From Pseudomonadota bacterium (GTDB lineage: Bacteria; Pseudomonadota; Alphaproteobacteria; SP197): 51,869 nucleotides of DNA. This document shows, piece after piece, positions 18,193 to 28,024 of the stretch. The notes under the pieces were generated by a model. The model was not told where the DNA came from, searched no databases, and saw nothing but the letters and a program-made list of their open reading frames with translations. Made by a program: the position numbers and the translations under genes. Position 1 is the stretch's first letter. Each line of letters opens with the position of its first letter. Location of the stretch: assembly GCA_027592745.1 (NCBI GenBank), contig JAQCLG010000005.1, forward strand, positions 1 to 51,869. The letters run 5' to 3'.

Positions 18193-18449
18193 CCCTGAAC
18201 CCCTGCGGAGCCGGCAAGACTGCTCCTGCCGTCTTGCGGCCCGCCCCCCAGCGCAGCCTTCTGCATCCACTTGCGTGCGTTTCCGTGCCGGTTGCCGAAA
18301 GGTGATCGCAACCACAGTTTTGCAACCAGAGGGCACCTTGGCGCTGCCCGTGCGATGGTCGGGTGAAGCGAAAACGGCATCGCGCGTCCTTCCTTGGGGC
18401 GGCCCGCGCGGTCATGCCTTCTCTCGACCACGGTGCACCGGAGTGTGCG

Positions 18450-19625
18450 ATGACAGCGCCTGCGAACAGGCTGGTTCTCGCGGACAACGACAGTGGCGCG
18501 CGCTCCGCGGTGGCTGCTGCCGCGCGGGATGCCGGCTTCGCGGGCTCCCTGGCCGAGGATGCCTCCCGCGTGCTTGCCATGCTCGACGAGGATGTCATTG
18601 ACCTCCTGGTGATCGATGTCGTTGTTCCCGCGATCGACGGCATCGCCTTGCTGGGCGAGATCGCGATGCGTCGCGACAACGTGCGGGTGGTCCTCACCGG
18701 CGATGCCGATCCGCGGCTCCTGGCCGCCGCCGAACGCTTCGCCCGCCAGAGTGGCATCGATGTCGTCGGTGTCCTGCGCAAGCCGATCGTCGGCCAGGAC
18801 CTTGTGGCCTTCCTCGGCCTGGTGGGTCCTTCGACCCGGAAGCTGCGGCGCAACGCGCTGGAACATGCCATCAGCCATGGCGAGATCGAGGCCCATTACC
18901 AGCCCAAGCACGCGCACACCGCCGACGGCCTGCGTCTGATGGGTGCCGAGGCGCTGGCGCGCTGGCGCCATCCGCGCCTGGGCCTGCTTGCCCCGGCCAA
19001 GTTCTTCGACGACCTCGAGGCCGGCGGACTGGAAAGCGCCCTGACCGAACGCATGCTCCACGAGGTGACGAGCCACGCCGCGCGCTGCCGCGACCGCGGC
19101 CACGACCTGCAGTTCGCCGTCAACTTCACGCCCGGTCTGATCACCGATCCGTCCTGGCCGGCACGCATCGGGCGTTATCTCGATGCCTACCGCCTGCCTG
19201 CCCGGTGCCTGGCGCTGGAGATCACCGAAGGCAGCATGATCGGCCACGCCTTACGGTCGATCGAAGTGCTCACGCGCCTGCGGGTGCGGGGCGTCTCGCT
19301 GCTGCTCGACGACTTCGGCACCGGGTACTCCTCGCTGATGCGGCCGCATGTCCTGCCCTTCAACGAGATCAAGATCGACCGCGCCTTCATTGCCGAGATG
19401 CTGGTTCAGGACTCGGCGCGCACGATCGTCGCGGCGACCATCGATCTGGCGCACAAGCTCGGCCTGACCGCCTGCGCCGAAGGCGTCGAGAGCCAGGAAG
19501 CGGTCGACGCGCTCTGCGCCATGGGCTGTGACCACCTGCAAGGATACCACCTGGGCGCGCCGGTCGATGCCGAGACCTTCTTGCACATGCTTCAGGATCA
19601 GACCGCTGCTGCGGCGTGCCGCTGA
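18450..19625 (+). CDS. Receiver-like domain + EAL c-di-GMP phosphodiesterase
   Basis: LLVIDVVVPAIDG and RKP receiver motifs; AEALARW, VNFTP, LEITEG, DDFGTGYSS, KIDRAF, EGVE. Confidence 0.9.
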   Translation: MTAPANRLVLADNDSGARSAVAAAARDAGFAGSLAEDASRVLAMLDEDVIDLLVIDVVVPAIDGIALLGEIAMRRDNVRVVLTGDADPRLLAAAERFARQSGIDVVGVLRKPIVGQDLVAFLGLVGPSTRKLRRNALEHAISHGEIEAHYQPKHAHTADGLRLMGAEALARWRHPRLGLLAPAKFFDDLEAGGLESALTERMLHEVTSHAARCRDRGHDLQFAVNFTPGLITDPSWPARIGRYLDAYRLPARCLALEITEGSMIGHALRSIEVLTRLRVRGVSLLLDDFGTGYSSLMRPHVLPFNEIKIDRAFIAEMLVQDSARTIVAATIDLAHKLGLTACAEGVESQEAVDALCAMGCDHLQGYHLGAPVDAETFLHMLQDQTAAAACR

Positions 19626-19700
19626 ATCGCGCCGGGCCGGGGATTGCGTCCCTCAGCGCCCCGCCCCAAGCTGTGCCCGGCAAGACCGGGGGAGACCACC

Positions 19701-20636
19701 ATGGCACGACAGGATCTGCGGCAACGGCTGGCCGATGGACGGCCGCTGGTGATGGATGGAGCCATGGGTTCGGAGCTGCAGCGGCGCGGTGTCTGGGTCA
19801 GCCATGGTGCCACCGATGCCGCGCTCGGCGCCTGGTCGGCCACTGCCATGCGCGATGCGCCCGAGGTCGTGCGCGAGGTCCACGATGACTACTTCCGAGC
19901 CGGCGCCGATCTCGCCATCACCAACAGCTTCTGGACCAACTCGGTCAAGCTCGGCCTGGCCGGCCTTGGCGACAAGGCGGAGGCCTACACGCGCCTGTCG
20001 GCCGAGATCGCCGTCGAATCGCGCGACCGTCTGCGCCCCCAGGCTTATGTCGCCGGCGGCATGGCGCCGCCGCTCGGCGGGCGTGAGGAGATCGGCGTCG
20101 ACGCCGAACATCTGCCGCGGGAGTTCGCCATGCAGGCCCGCGCCCTGAAGGATGGCGGCGCCGACTGCATCCTGGTCGAGTACATCGGCCATGTCGCCGA
20201 TGTCGTTGCCGCCGTCGACGCCGTCAGCCCCACCGGGCTGCCCGTGATGGTCGGCCTGCGCCACATCCGCAACGACGGCACCATGCAGCATGGCGAGAGT
20301 TACGCAGAACTGGTCGATGCCCTGGGCGACCGCAAGGTCGATGCCATCCTGCTCATGTGCTCGCATCCCCAGGCGATCAGCGTCGGCCTGCCGCTGCTGC
20401 GGGCGGCCTTCGACGGCGCCATCGGAGCCTACCCCAACCACGGCTACGGCAAGCAGGCGCACAAGCTCGACGACCAGCACCAGTGGCACAGCCTCGACAC
20501 CGAAAGCTACGGTCCGGCCCACCTTGCGGCCGACGGCACGGCTTGGCTCGCTATGGGCGCGCAGATCGTCGGCGGCTGCTGCTCGACCACGCCCGACCAT
20601 ATTGCGGCCCTGCGCAGCGTGGTGCCGGAAGGCTGA
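19701..20636 (+). CDS. Homocysteine S-methyltransferase family protein
   Basis: LVMDGAMGSELQRRG...ITNSFWTN...LLMCSHPQ...IVGGCCSTTPDHI zinc-site motif. Confidence 0.9.
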   Translation: MARQDLRQRLADGRPLVMDGAMGSELQRRGVWVSHGATDAALGAWSATAMRDAPEVVREVHDDYFRAGADLAITNSFWTNSVKLGLAGLGDKAEAYTRLSAEIAVESRDRLRPQAYVAGGMAPPLGGREEIGVDAEHLPREFAMQARALKDGGADCILVEYIGHVADVVAAVDAVSPTGLPVMVGLRHIRNDGTMQHGESYAELVDALGDRKVDAILLMCSHPQAISVGLPLLRAAFDGAIGAYPNHGYGKQAHKLDDQHQWHSLDTESYGPAHLAADGTAWLAMGAQIVGGCCSTTPDHIAALRSVVPEG

Positions 20637-20640
20637 AGCC

Positions 20641-21369
20641 TCAGCGCGCGATGGCGATCAGTTCCGGACTGTCGGGTCCGGCGGGCGAGCCGTCCCAGTC
20701 GCCCGGCATGGTGATGTCGTCGAAACCGGCGGCGCCGAGGAAGGCGCAGAGTTCGTCCTTCTCCATGAACCGCAGGGTGTCGCTGGCGACCATCCTGTCG
20801 CCCGCGCCGAAGTCGAAGCGGATCTCGTAGGTCACCAGCGGCCCCTCGACGGCAACCGTCTGGTAGCCGACCTCGACCCGGCCATGTCCGGGAAGATCGA
20901 CGACATCGACATCCTCTGCGACCCAGGTTTCCCATGCGCGCACGGCGCCATTGCGCGTCTCGAAGGCCAGTCTGCCGCCCGGCGCGAGGTGGCGGCGGAA
21001 CGCCTCCAGGGATGCGGCGATCTCCGCGTCGCCCTGCAAGGTCTGGAAGGCATGGCCGGTCATCACGATGAGGTCGAAACGGGCCGCCAGGTCGAGCCCG
21101 GGTGCGTCGCACAGCACCCAGTCGACGCCCTCGCCGCCGGGCTGCTTGCGGGCGATCTCCAGCATCGCCGCGGCAGGGTCGGCGCCGCTCGCCAGGTGGC
21201 CGCGCGCGGCACACTCCACCGCCAGGGCCCCGGTGCCGCAGCCCATGTCGAGCACCGCCAGGGGCGAATCCTCGGCCAGTGCCAGGTAGAAATCCCAGTC
21301 CTTCCTGCCGGTGTTCAGCAGGTCGTAGAGCGCGGCCAGGCGCGGGTCGGTGTAGCTGGTGCTGGGCAT
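20641..21369 (-). CDS. Class I SAM-dependent methyltransferase
   Basis: VLDMGCGTGALAVECAARG...DLIVMTGHAFQTL. Confidence 0.88.
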   Translation of the reverse strand: MPSTSYTDPRLAALYDLLNTGRKDWDFYLALAEDSPLAVLDMGCGTGALAVECAARGHLASGADPAAAMLEIARKQPGGEGVDWVLCDAPGLDLAARFDLIVMTGHAFQTLQGDAEIAASLEAFRRHLAPGGRLAFETRNGAVRAWETWVAEDVDVVDLPGHGRVEVGYQTVAVEGPLVTYEIRFDFGAGDRMVASDTLRFMEKDELCAFLGAAGFDDITMPGDWDGSPAGPDSPELIAIAR

Positions 21370-21379
21370 GGCAGGCCGC

Positions 21380-22816
21380 TCAGCGGAACGCGGGCTCGTC
21401 GAAGCTGCGCAGCTTGCGCGAATGCAGGACCGCCGGGCCGCCTTCGTTGAGCAGGTCGATGGCGGTGAGCGCGATCGAAAGGTGCTGGCTGATGCGCTCG
21501 CGGTAGAAGGCATTGGCCATGCCGCGCAGCTTGATCTCGCCGTGCAGCGGCTTGTCGGAGACGCACAGCAGCGTGCCGTAGGGCACCCGGAAGCGATAGC
21601 CGTTGGCCGCCACGGTCGCCGATTCCATGTCGATGGCGATGGCGCGCGACTGGTTGAAGGCCGCGGTCAGGTCGGAAAGGCGCAGCTCCCAGTCGCGGTC
21701 GTCGGTGGTGTAGATCGTGCCGGTGCGGAAGCGCGCCTTCAGCTCCTGGCCCTTCAGCCCTGTGACATGGGCGACCGCGCCGTGCAGGGCCTGCTGGACC
21801 TCGGCGATCGGCGGCACCGGCACCCAGGCCGGCAGGTCGGCCTCCAGCACCTGGTCGGCGCGGACATAGGCGTGGGCCAGCACATAGTCGCCCAGCAACT
21901 GGGTGCCGCGCAGGCCGCCGCAATGGCCGATCATCAGCCAGCAGTGCGGGCGCAGCACGGCGATGTGGTCGGTGATCGTCTTGGCGTTGGACGGGCCGAC
22001 CCCGATGTTGACCAGGGTGACGCCGTGGCCGTCGGCGCGCTTGAGGTGATAGGCCGGCATCTGCGGCAGATGGCCCGGGACGGTGCCGGCAGTCGCCCCG
22101 TCGGGTGTCGTCAAGACATCGCCGGGTTCGACGAAGGCGCTGTAGCCGCGATCGCCCGCGACCGCCTCGCGGCCATGGGCGACGAACTCGTCGACATAAC
22201 GCTGGTAGTTGGTGAACAGCACGAAATGCTGGAAGTGCTCGGGTGCCGTGGCCGTGTAGTGGTGCAGGCGGACCAGCGAATAGTCCACGCGCTCGGCTGT
22301 GAACAAGGCGAGCGGCCGGTCGGCGCCGGGCAGGGACACATGACGGCCGTTGGCGATGGCATCGTCGATGCGCGCCACGTCGGGCAGCGGGAAGATGCGC
22401 CGCAGGTCGCCGACATGCGCGTCGGTGATGTCCGAGCTCGCCTCGTCCACGGCAAAGGGCAGCGGGATCGGCCGGTCGCTGACGCCGATTTCCAGGGGCC
22501 GGCCGTAGTGGCGCAGCAGCAGGTCGAACTGTTCGCGGTAGTAGTCGGCAAACAAGGCGGGTCGCGTCAGCGTCGTGGTGTAGCGGCCCGCAGAGGGCAG
22601 GAAGCCGTAGGACAGCAGCGGCCGCGAGACCGCCAGCGCGCCATCGCTCTCGATCGCGACATAGGGATAGAAGGCCGCCGGCGCCGGGCTGGCATGGTCG
22701 CCGTCGGCGAAGGCCGCAAAACGCGCCACCAGCGCGGCGCGTGCGGCATCGTAGAGTTCGGTGACGCGGGCAAGCGCGGCATCGGCATCGGTGAAACGTT
22801 CCATGAGCTGGTTCAT
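21380..22816 (-). CDS. amn: AMP nucleosidase
   Basis: MNQLMERFTDADAALARVTELYDAARAAL...VTLVNIGVGPSNAKTITDHIAVLRPHCWLMIGHCGGLR. Confidence 0.9.
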   Translation of the reverse strand: MNQLMERFTDADAALARVTELYDAARAALVARFAAFADGDHASPAPAAFYPYVAIESDGALAVSRPLLSYGFLPSAGRYTTTLTRPALFADYYREQFDLLLRHYGRPLEIGVSDRPIPLPFAVDEASSDITDAHVGDLRRIFPLPDVARIDDAIANGRHVSLPGADRPLALFTAERVDYSLVRLHHYTATAPEHFQHFVLFTNYQRYVDEFVAHGREAVAGDRGYSAFVEPGDVLTTPDGATAGTVPGHLPQMPAYHLKRADGHGVTLVNIGVGPSNAKTITDHIAVLRPHCWLMIGHCGGLRGTQLLGDYVLAHAYVRADQVLEADLPAWVPVPPIAEVQQALHGAVAHVTGLKGQELKARFRTGTIYTTDDRDWELRLSDLTAAFNQSRAIAIDMESATVAANGYRFRVPYGTLLCVSDKPLHGEIKLRGMANAFYRERISQHLSIALTAIDLLNEGGPAVLHSRKLRSFDEPAFR

Positions 22817-22871
22817 GCCGCGGCCATACCCACTTTGGCGCCCGCGGTCGAGTCCGCCCCGGCGCGGCCGG

Positions 22872-23348
22872 TCAGGCCGGGATGTGCAGGAACACGCTTT
22901 CGCCGTCGGGTCCGAAGGCGATGACGTCATAGGCCTCGCTGGTCGCGCCCTCCATGCCGGGCGAACCCATGGGCATGCCGGGCACGGCAAGGCCGGTCAG
23001 TGTCGGACGCGCCACCAGGAGTTTCTCGATCGCCACGGCAGGGACATGGCCCTCGATGGTGTAACCCTCGATCACGGCGGTATGGCAGGATTCCAGATGC
23101 GCGGGCACGCCCAGCCGTGCCTTGACCGGGGCCAGGTCGTCGCTGTCCTCGACGGTGACGGCAAAGCCATTGGCCTCCAGGTGTTCGACCCAGCCGATGC
23201 AGCAGCCGCACCAGGGGTTCTTGTAGACCATGGCCCGGGTCGGCCCGGCTATCGCGGGCATGCCCCAGGCGGCAAGCAGCAGACCGCCGGCCGACAGCAG
23301 GCTGCGGCGGCTGAGCGCAAGGGTGCGGCTGGGCATGGGCTCGTGCAT
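22872..23348 (-). CDS. DUF411 metal-binding protein with N-terminal export signal
   Basis: SRRSLLSAGGLLLAAWGMPAIA; VYKNPWCGCCIGWVEHLEANGF; ESCHTAVIEGYTIEGHVPA. Confidence 0.9.
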   Translation of the reverse strand: MHEPMPSRTLALSRRSLLSAGGLLLAAWGMPAIAGPTRAMVYKNPWCGCCIGWVEHLEANGFAVTVEDSDDLAPVKARLGVPAHLESCHTAVIEGYTIEGHVPAVAIEKLLVARPTLTGLAVPGMPMGSPGMEGATSEAYDVIAFGPDGESVFLHIPA

Positions 23349-23404
23349 GGTCTCTTCCCTGTCGGTTCTGCCGCAAGAATAGCGGTCCGCGGCCGCCAGG
23401 GCCA

Positions 23405-24916
23405 TCACCGCTCCAGGGCGATGCGCCGGTAGCTCAGCGCCTCGGCGATGTGCGGGTGGGCAACGTTCTGGGCACCGGCCAGGTCGGCGATGGTGCGGGC
23501 GACACGCAGCACCCGGTGCCAGCCGCGCGCCGAGAGCTTCAGGCGGTCAGCGGCCTGGGTCAGCAGGGCCTGGCCGGCGGCGTCCGGCCGGGCGATCTGC
23601 TCTAGCAGGGCGCCGTCGGCCCGTGCGTTAACGTGGACGCCGGGATGCTCGGCAAAACGTGCGGTCTGGATCGCCCGCGCTGCGGCGATGCGTGCAGCGA
23701 CGGCGGCCGAACCCTCCGCAGGCGGCGGCAGAGCTAGGTCGGCGGCGGCGACCTCTGGCACTGCCACATGCAGGTCGATGCGGTCGAACATCGGGCCGGA
23801 GACACGCGCCTGGTAGTCGGCGGCGCAGCGCGGCGCCCGCGAACAGGCACGGCCGGGATCGGAGAGCCAGCCGCACTTGCACGGGTTCATCGCGGCGACC
23901 AGCTGGAAACGCGCGGGATAGGTGACGTGGTGGTTGGTGCGGGCGACCAGGGTCTCGCCGCTCTCGACCGGCTGGCGCAGGGTGTCGAGTACCGGGCGCT
24001 GGAACTCCGGCAGTTCGTCGAGGAACAGCACGCCGTTGTGGGCAAGGCTGACCTCGCCGGGCCGCGCACGCATGCCGCCGCCGGTCAGTGCCGCCATGCT
24101 GGCGCTGTGGTGGGGATCGCGAAAGGGGCGGCGCCGGCTAATGCGCCCGCCCTTGAGCTCACCCGCCACGGAGGCGATCAGGCTGACCTCCAGCGCCTCC
24201 TCCGGCGTCAGCGGCGGCAGGATGCCGGGAAGGCGCTTGGCCAGCATCGACTTGCCCGAGCCGGGCGGACCGATCATCAGCAGGTTGTGGGCGCCGGCGG
24301 CGGCGATCTCCAGGGCGCGCTTGGCCGCTTCCTGGCCCTTGATGTCGGCAAGGTCGAGCCCGGCGGCATCGTCCTGCGCCAGCATCGGCCGCGGTGGCGA
24401 GAGCACCTGCGTGCCTTTCCAGTGGTTGATCAGGCCGACAAGATGATCGGGCGCCAGCACCGGCGCCCTGCCCGCCCAGGCCGCTTCCGAACCGTTGCCG
24501 GCCGGGCAGACGATGCCGCGGTCGAGCCGGGCGGCGGCGATCGCTGCGGGCAGCACGCCCGCGACCGGCGTGATGCGTCCGTCGAGCGAGAGTTCGCCCA
24601 GGATCAGGTTCTCCTCCACGACATCGGCCGGCACCGCGCCCAGCGCCTGCAGCAGGGCGACCGCGATGGGCAGGTCGTAGTGGCTGCCCTCCTTCAGCAC
24701 GTCGGCGGGCGCCAGGTTCACAGTGATGCGCCTTCCGGGCAGGGCAAGGCCGATGGCGGCCAGCGCCGCGCGCACCCGCTCCTCGCTCTCGCCCACCGCC
24801 TTGTCGGGCAGGCCGACGATGGCAAACACCGGCTGGCCGGGCACGAGCGAGACCTGCACCTCCACGGGTGTCGCCTCGATGCCGCTCAGCGCGACCGTGA
24901 TCACGGGTGCAACCAT
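23405..24916 (-). CDS. comM: YifB/ComM family Mg-chelatase-like AAA ATPase
   Basis: VFAIVGLPDKAVGESEERVRAAL...MIGPPGSGKSMLAKRLPGILPPL...RPFRDPHHSASMAALTGGG...LDELPEF. Confidence 0.94.
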   Translation of the reverse strand: MVAPVITVALSGIEATPVEVQVSLVPGQPVFAIVGLPDKAVGESEERVRAALAAIGLALPGRRITVNLAPADVLKEGSHYDLPIAVALLQALGAVPADVVEENLILGELSLDGRITPVAGVLPAAIAAARLDRGIVCPAGNGSEAAWAGRAPVLAPDHLVGLINHWKGTQVLSPPRPMLAQDDAAGLDLADIKGQEAAKRALEIAAAGAHNLLMIGPPGSGKSMLAKRLPGILPPLTPEEALEVSLIASVAGELKGGRISRRRPFRDPHHSASMAALTGGGMRARPGEVSLAHNGVLFLDELPEFQRPVLDTLRQPVESGETLVARTNHHVTYPARFQLVAAMNPCKCGWLSDPGRACSRAPRCAADYQARVSGPMFDRIDLHVAVPEVAAADLALPPPAEGSAAVAARIAAARAIQTARFAEHPGVHVNARADGALLEQIARPDAAGQALLTQAADRLKLSARGWHRVLRVARTIADLAGAQNVAHPHIAEALSYRRIALER

Positions 24917-25023
24917 GAAGGGAGGCTAGCGGGTTGGAGCGGGCAGGTCAGCGGCTTTGTGCGGCACACGGCCCCGCACCGCCGGAGCGGTACGGGGCCG
25001 ATGACGGCGGGTCTTCGGACGGT

Positions 25024-25461
25024 TCAGCTACCCTTGGGCGAGACGAAGTCCGGGCGCAGGCCTTCGTAGACGGGGCGGCCGTCGCTCGGCCTGGGCGCAC
25101 CGGCCGCGGAGTCGTAGAAGGCGTGGTAGGTCGCCGGCAGCAGAGCGGGATCGAAGCCCATCAGGTTGGGCACGACGACGCGGATGCGATGCTGCTTGTC
25201 GTCGAGCATGATCGGCGTGCCGCAGTCGGCGCAGGTGCACAGTTCCAGCGGGCCGTCGGGGTTCTTGGCGTTGAACGGCTCGCGCTTGAGCTTCTCGGGA
25301 TGATCGACGCTGAGGTCCTTGTGGCCGAAGAAGACGACATGGGTCGTCTCCTAGCCGGTGACGCCCTTGCACACCGAGCAATGGCAGGTGTGGTTGTCGA
25401 TCGGTTCGTGGTCGGCATGGGTGTGCACATGGGCACACCCGCCGGAATACTGCTTGGACAT
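25024..25461 (-). pseudogene. GFA (Gfa-like, CENP-V domain) family protein interrupted by one in-frame TAG
   Basis: CHCSVCKGVTG-TAG-ETTHVVFFGHKDLSVDHPEKLKREPF...LCTCADCGTPIM; frame preserved, stop at 25351-25353. Confidence 0.83.
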
Positions 25462-25591
25462 GACGTCTCGTTCCCCTGTGATGTCGCCGCCCGCAGGGGG
25501 CCGTGGGGACGGCTTGCCGGCAGCGACGAGCCTGCGCCGCCTCAGGCGGCGGCACACCATGCTAGGCGTGTGCGGGGGCGCTTGCCATGGC

Positions 25592-26503
25592 TCAATCCGA
25601 TGCGCCACCACCGGCCAGCCAGGCCGCGCAGTCCTCGCCCAGTTCGGCCCGCGCCCGGGCCTCGTAGGCCGCATTGTCCTCTGCCGTCAGGATGTCGCGC
25701 CAGCGCCCGTTGGTGCCCTTGTTGACGAAGGTCTCGGCGCCGCCGTCCCAGAAGGCGCCGCCCGGGGGCACGCTCTTGGTGGCGTTGGCCTTCATGTAGT
25801 CGAAGCCGCAGTGCTCCACGATGGCCGGGAAGCGGGCCTCGTCGATGGCTATGTCGAGGAAGCCGGCGATGCGGCGGATCTGGCCGGGAAGGTCGGCTTT
25901 CAGTTCCGAGAAGTGCAGCAGCATGACGTTGGGCAGGTCGCGGATCTGCCACCAGGTCCTCACGTTTTCCCAGAACGGCCAGAAGGGGTGGCCGTCCCGG
26001 GCCATCCAGTCGAGGAAGTACTGGTGCACCGAATCGGGCGGCGGCGCGATGGGTGGGCCGACGCGGCCGGGCGAATCGTTGAGCGCCTCGTACCAGAAGG
26101 CGTTGGCGTTGGCGTGGTGATTGTACATCGACCACACGACGTCGCGGCCGTCGCGCGCGATGTAGAGGTATTTCGCCATGGGGCTGAAGACCAGCGCATC
26201 GACCGGCAGGTGGGTCTTGATGAAACGCCGGTGGGCCTGGGCCTCGACGGCGGGCAGCTTGACCTCGCGCGGCGGCACCCGCAGGTCGAGCCAGGGCGAC
26301 ATCTCGGCGACCTCAAGCCCCTCCTGCCCGTTGAAGATCAGCTGGCTGACGATCTGCTGCGTCTAGGTCGTGCCCGACTTGGCGTAGGTCGCGATGACGA
26401 TGTCGTCGTCGCGGAAGGCAAAGCCGTTCCACATCGTCGAATCGAAATGGTGGTTGTACAGTTCGCGCATCTTGACCGGCCACGCGATGGCGTCCTTCGG
26501 CAT
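25592..26503 (-). pseudogene. Sulfotransferase interrupted by one in-frame TAG
   Basis: [28 protein letters not shown]...FIKTHLPVDAL...YLYIARDGRDVVWSMYNH; TAG sits at the conserved Trp of KSGTTW; stop at 26363-26365. Confidence 0.9.
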
Positions 26504-26565
26504 GATTTCCTCCCCCGGGCGACTCCCCTCGCCGGGCGGAATCACAACACCGGCTTGCCGGAATC

Positions 26566-28020
26566 TCAGCCCCGGCGGGTGCGGTGGAAGACGTGGATAT
26601 CGGGTATCCGGTCCTGCCACGGCATCGCTTCCTCCAGCGCTGCTCCGACCTGTAGCAGCAGGTGTTCCTCGCCGTGGCGGGCGCCGAGCTGAAGGCCGAT
26701 GGGCAGGCCGTTCGTGTGCATGGCAAGCGGCAGGGAGATCGCCGGCTGGCCGGTGATGTTGTAGGGCACCATGAACTGGGCCGGGCGCTGCTCGTGGACC
26801 AGGAAGTCGAGCGGCTCAAGGTCGAGGTTCATGCCGAAGCTGCCCCAGGGCTGGGAAACCTGGGCGGCCGTGGGCGTCAGCCACAGGTCGTGTCGGGCAA
26901 AGAAGCAGCCCATGACGCGGCGCGGCACGTTGAGGTCGGCGAGTGCCGCCAGCATCGCCTCGGCGCTCCTCTCGCGGGCGAAGTGGTAAAACTTCAGCGT
27001 CGCCTTCTCGACCGTGTCGGGGCCGACGCTGCGGCCCATGCGCGCCGCCAGCGCGTCCAGCGTGACGTCGAAGCCGCGGTACCAGATGTCGAGACACAGG
27101 CGGTCCATCTGGGCCATGTCGATGCCGGGTGCGGCCTCCTCGACATGGTGGCCCATGTCGGCAAGCAGGCGGGCGGTCGCCTCGACTGCCGCGGCGACCT
27201 CGGGGTCGACCGGCGCGTCCATCAGCGGCCGGTCCGAAAAGGCGATGTTGAGGCGCGGCCGGGGCAGTTGGAGCTGGCGCGACCAGCTGTCCTCCGGCCG
27301 CCAGACCACGAAGGGGTCGCCCGGCATCGGCCTGCCCAGGCAGTCGAGCATGGCGGCGGTATCGCGGATCGTTCGGCTCTGCACGAAGGCCTGGGTCATG
27401 CCCCAGCCGGCTTCGCCCAGCGCCGGCCCGGAAGAGACGCGCCCGCGCGAGGGATAGAGGCCGATGGTGCCGCACCAGGCCGCCGGGCCGCGGATCGAGC
27501 CGCCCATGTCGGAGCCGTGGGCGAGCGGCACCAGGCCGGCTGCCACCGCCGCCGCCGCGCCACCGCTCGAGCCGCTGGTCGAATGGCCCGGCTTCCATGG
27601 TGTCGTCGTGTTGCCGTGCAGCAGGTTCTCCGCGCACAGCGCCATGGAGAATTCCGGCGTGTTGGAGCGGCCCACCAGGTTGACGCCGCTGGCCCTGACC
27701 AGGGTCGCGAAGTTGCTGTCCTTCTCCACCACCAGGCCCCGGGCCAGGCGGCTCGCGCTCTCGCTGCGCCGTCCGGCGAAGTGCTGGCCGACGTCCTTGA
27801 TCAGGAAGGGCACGCCGCGAAACGGCCCCTCGCCCAGTCGGCCGGCCGCCGCATTGCCGACGGCGTCGTCGTAGGTCTCGACCACCGCCCCCAGCGCGGG
27901 ATCGACCGCCGCGATCGCTGCCATGGCGGCACGCGTGACCTCCTCGGCCGAAACCTCTCCGTCTGCGATCAGCCTGGCCAGGCCCAGGCCGTCCTGCGCG
28001 GCATAGTCGTCGAGATCCAT
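26566..28020 (-). CDS. Amidase signature family protein
   Basis: [10 protein letters not shown]...[39 protein letters not shown]. Confidence 0.93.
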   Translation of the reverse strand: MDLDDYAAQDGLGLARLIADGEVSAEEVTRAAMAAIAAVDPALGAVVETYDDAVGNAAAGRLGEGPFRGVPFLIKDVGQHFAGRRSESASRLARGLVVEKDSNFATLVRASGVNLVGRSNTPEFSMALCAENLLHGNTTTPWKPGHSTSGSSGGAAAAVAAGLVPLAHGSDMGGSIRGPAAWCGTIGLYPSRGRVSSGPALGEAGWGMTQAFVQSRTIRDTAAMLDCLGRPMPGDPFVVWRPEDSWSRQLQLPRPRLNIAFSDRPLMDAPVDPEVAAAVEATARLLADMGHHVEEAAPGIDMAQMDRLCLDIWYRGFDVTLDALAARMGRSVGPDTVEKATLKFYHFARERSAEAMLAALADLNVPRRVMGCFFARHDLWLTPTAAQVSQPWGSFGMNLDLEPLDFLVHEQRPAQFMVPYNITGQPAISLPLAMHTNGLPIGLQLGARHGEEHLLLQVGAALEEAMPWQDRIPDIHVFHRTRRG

Positions 28021-28024
28021 CGGT

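Noticed and set aside
15394-26365. Amber (TAG) recoding, such as pyrrolysine or suppressor-tRNA readthrough
   Set aside because: TAG is used as the ordinary stop of several intact genes here (TauD at 3972, Rieske at 11578, aminotransferase at 49274, pirin at 50957), the replaced residues appear to differ, and no suppressor tRNA or Pyl genes are visible.
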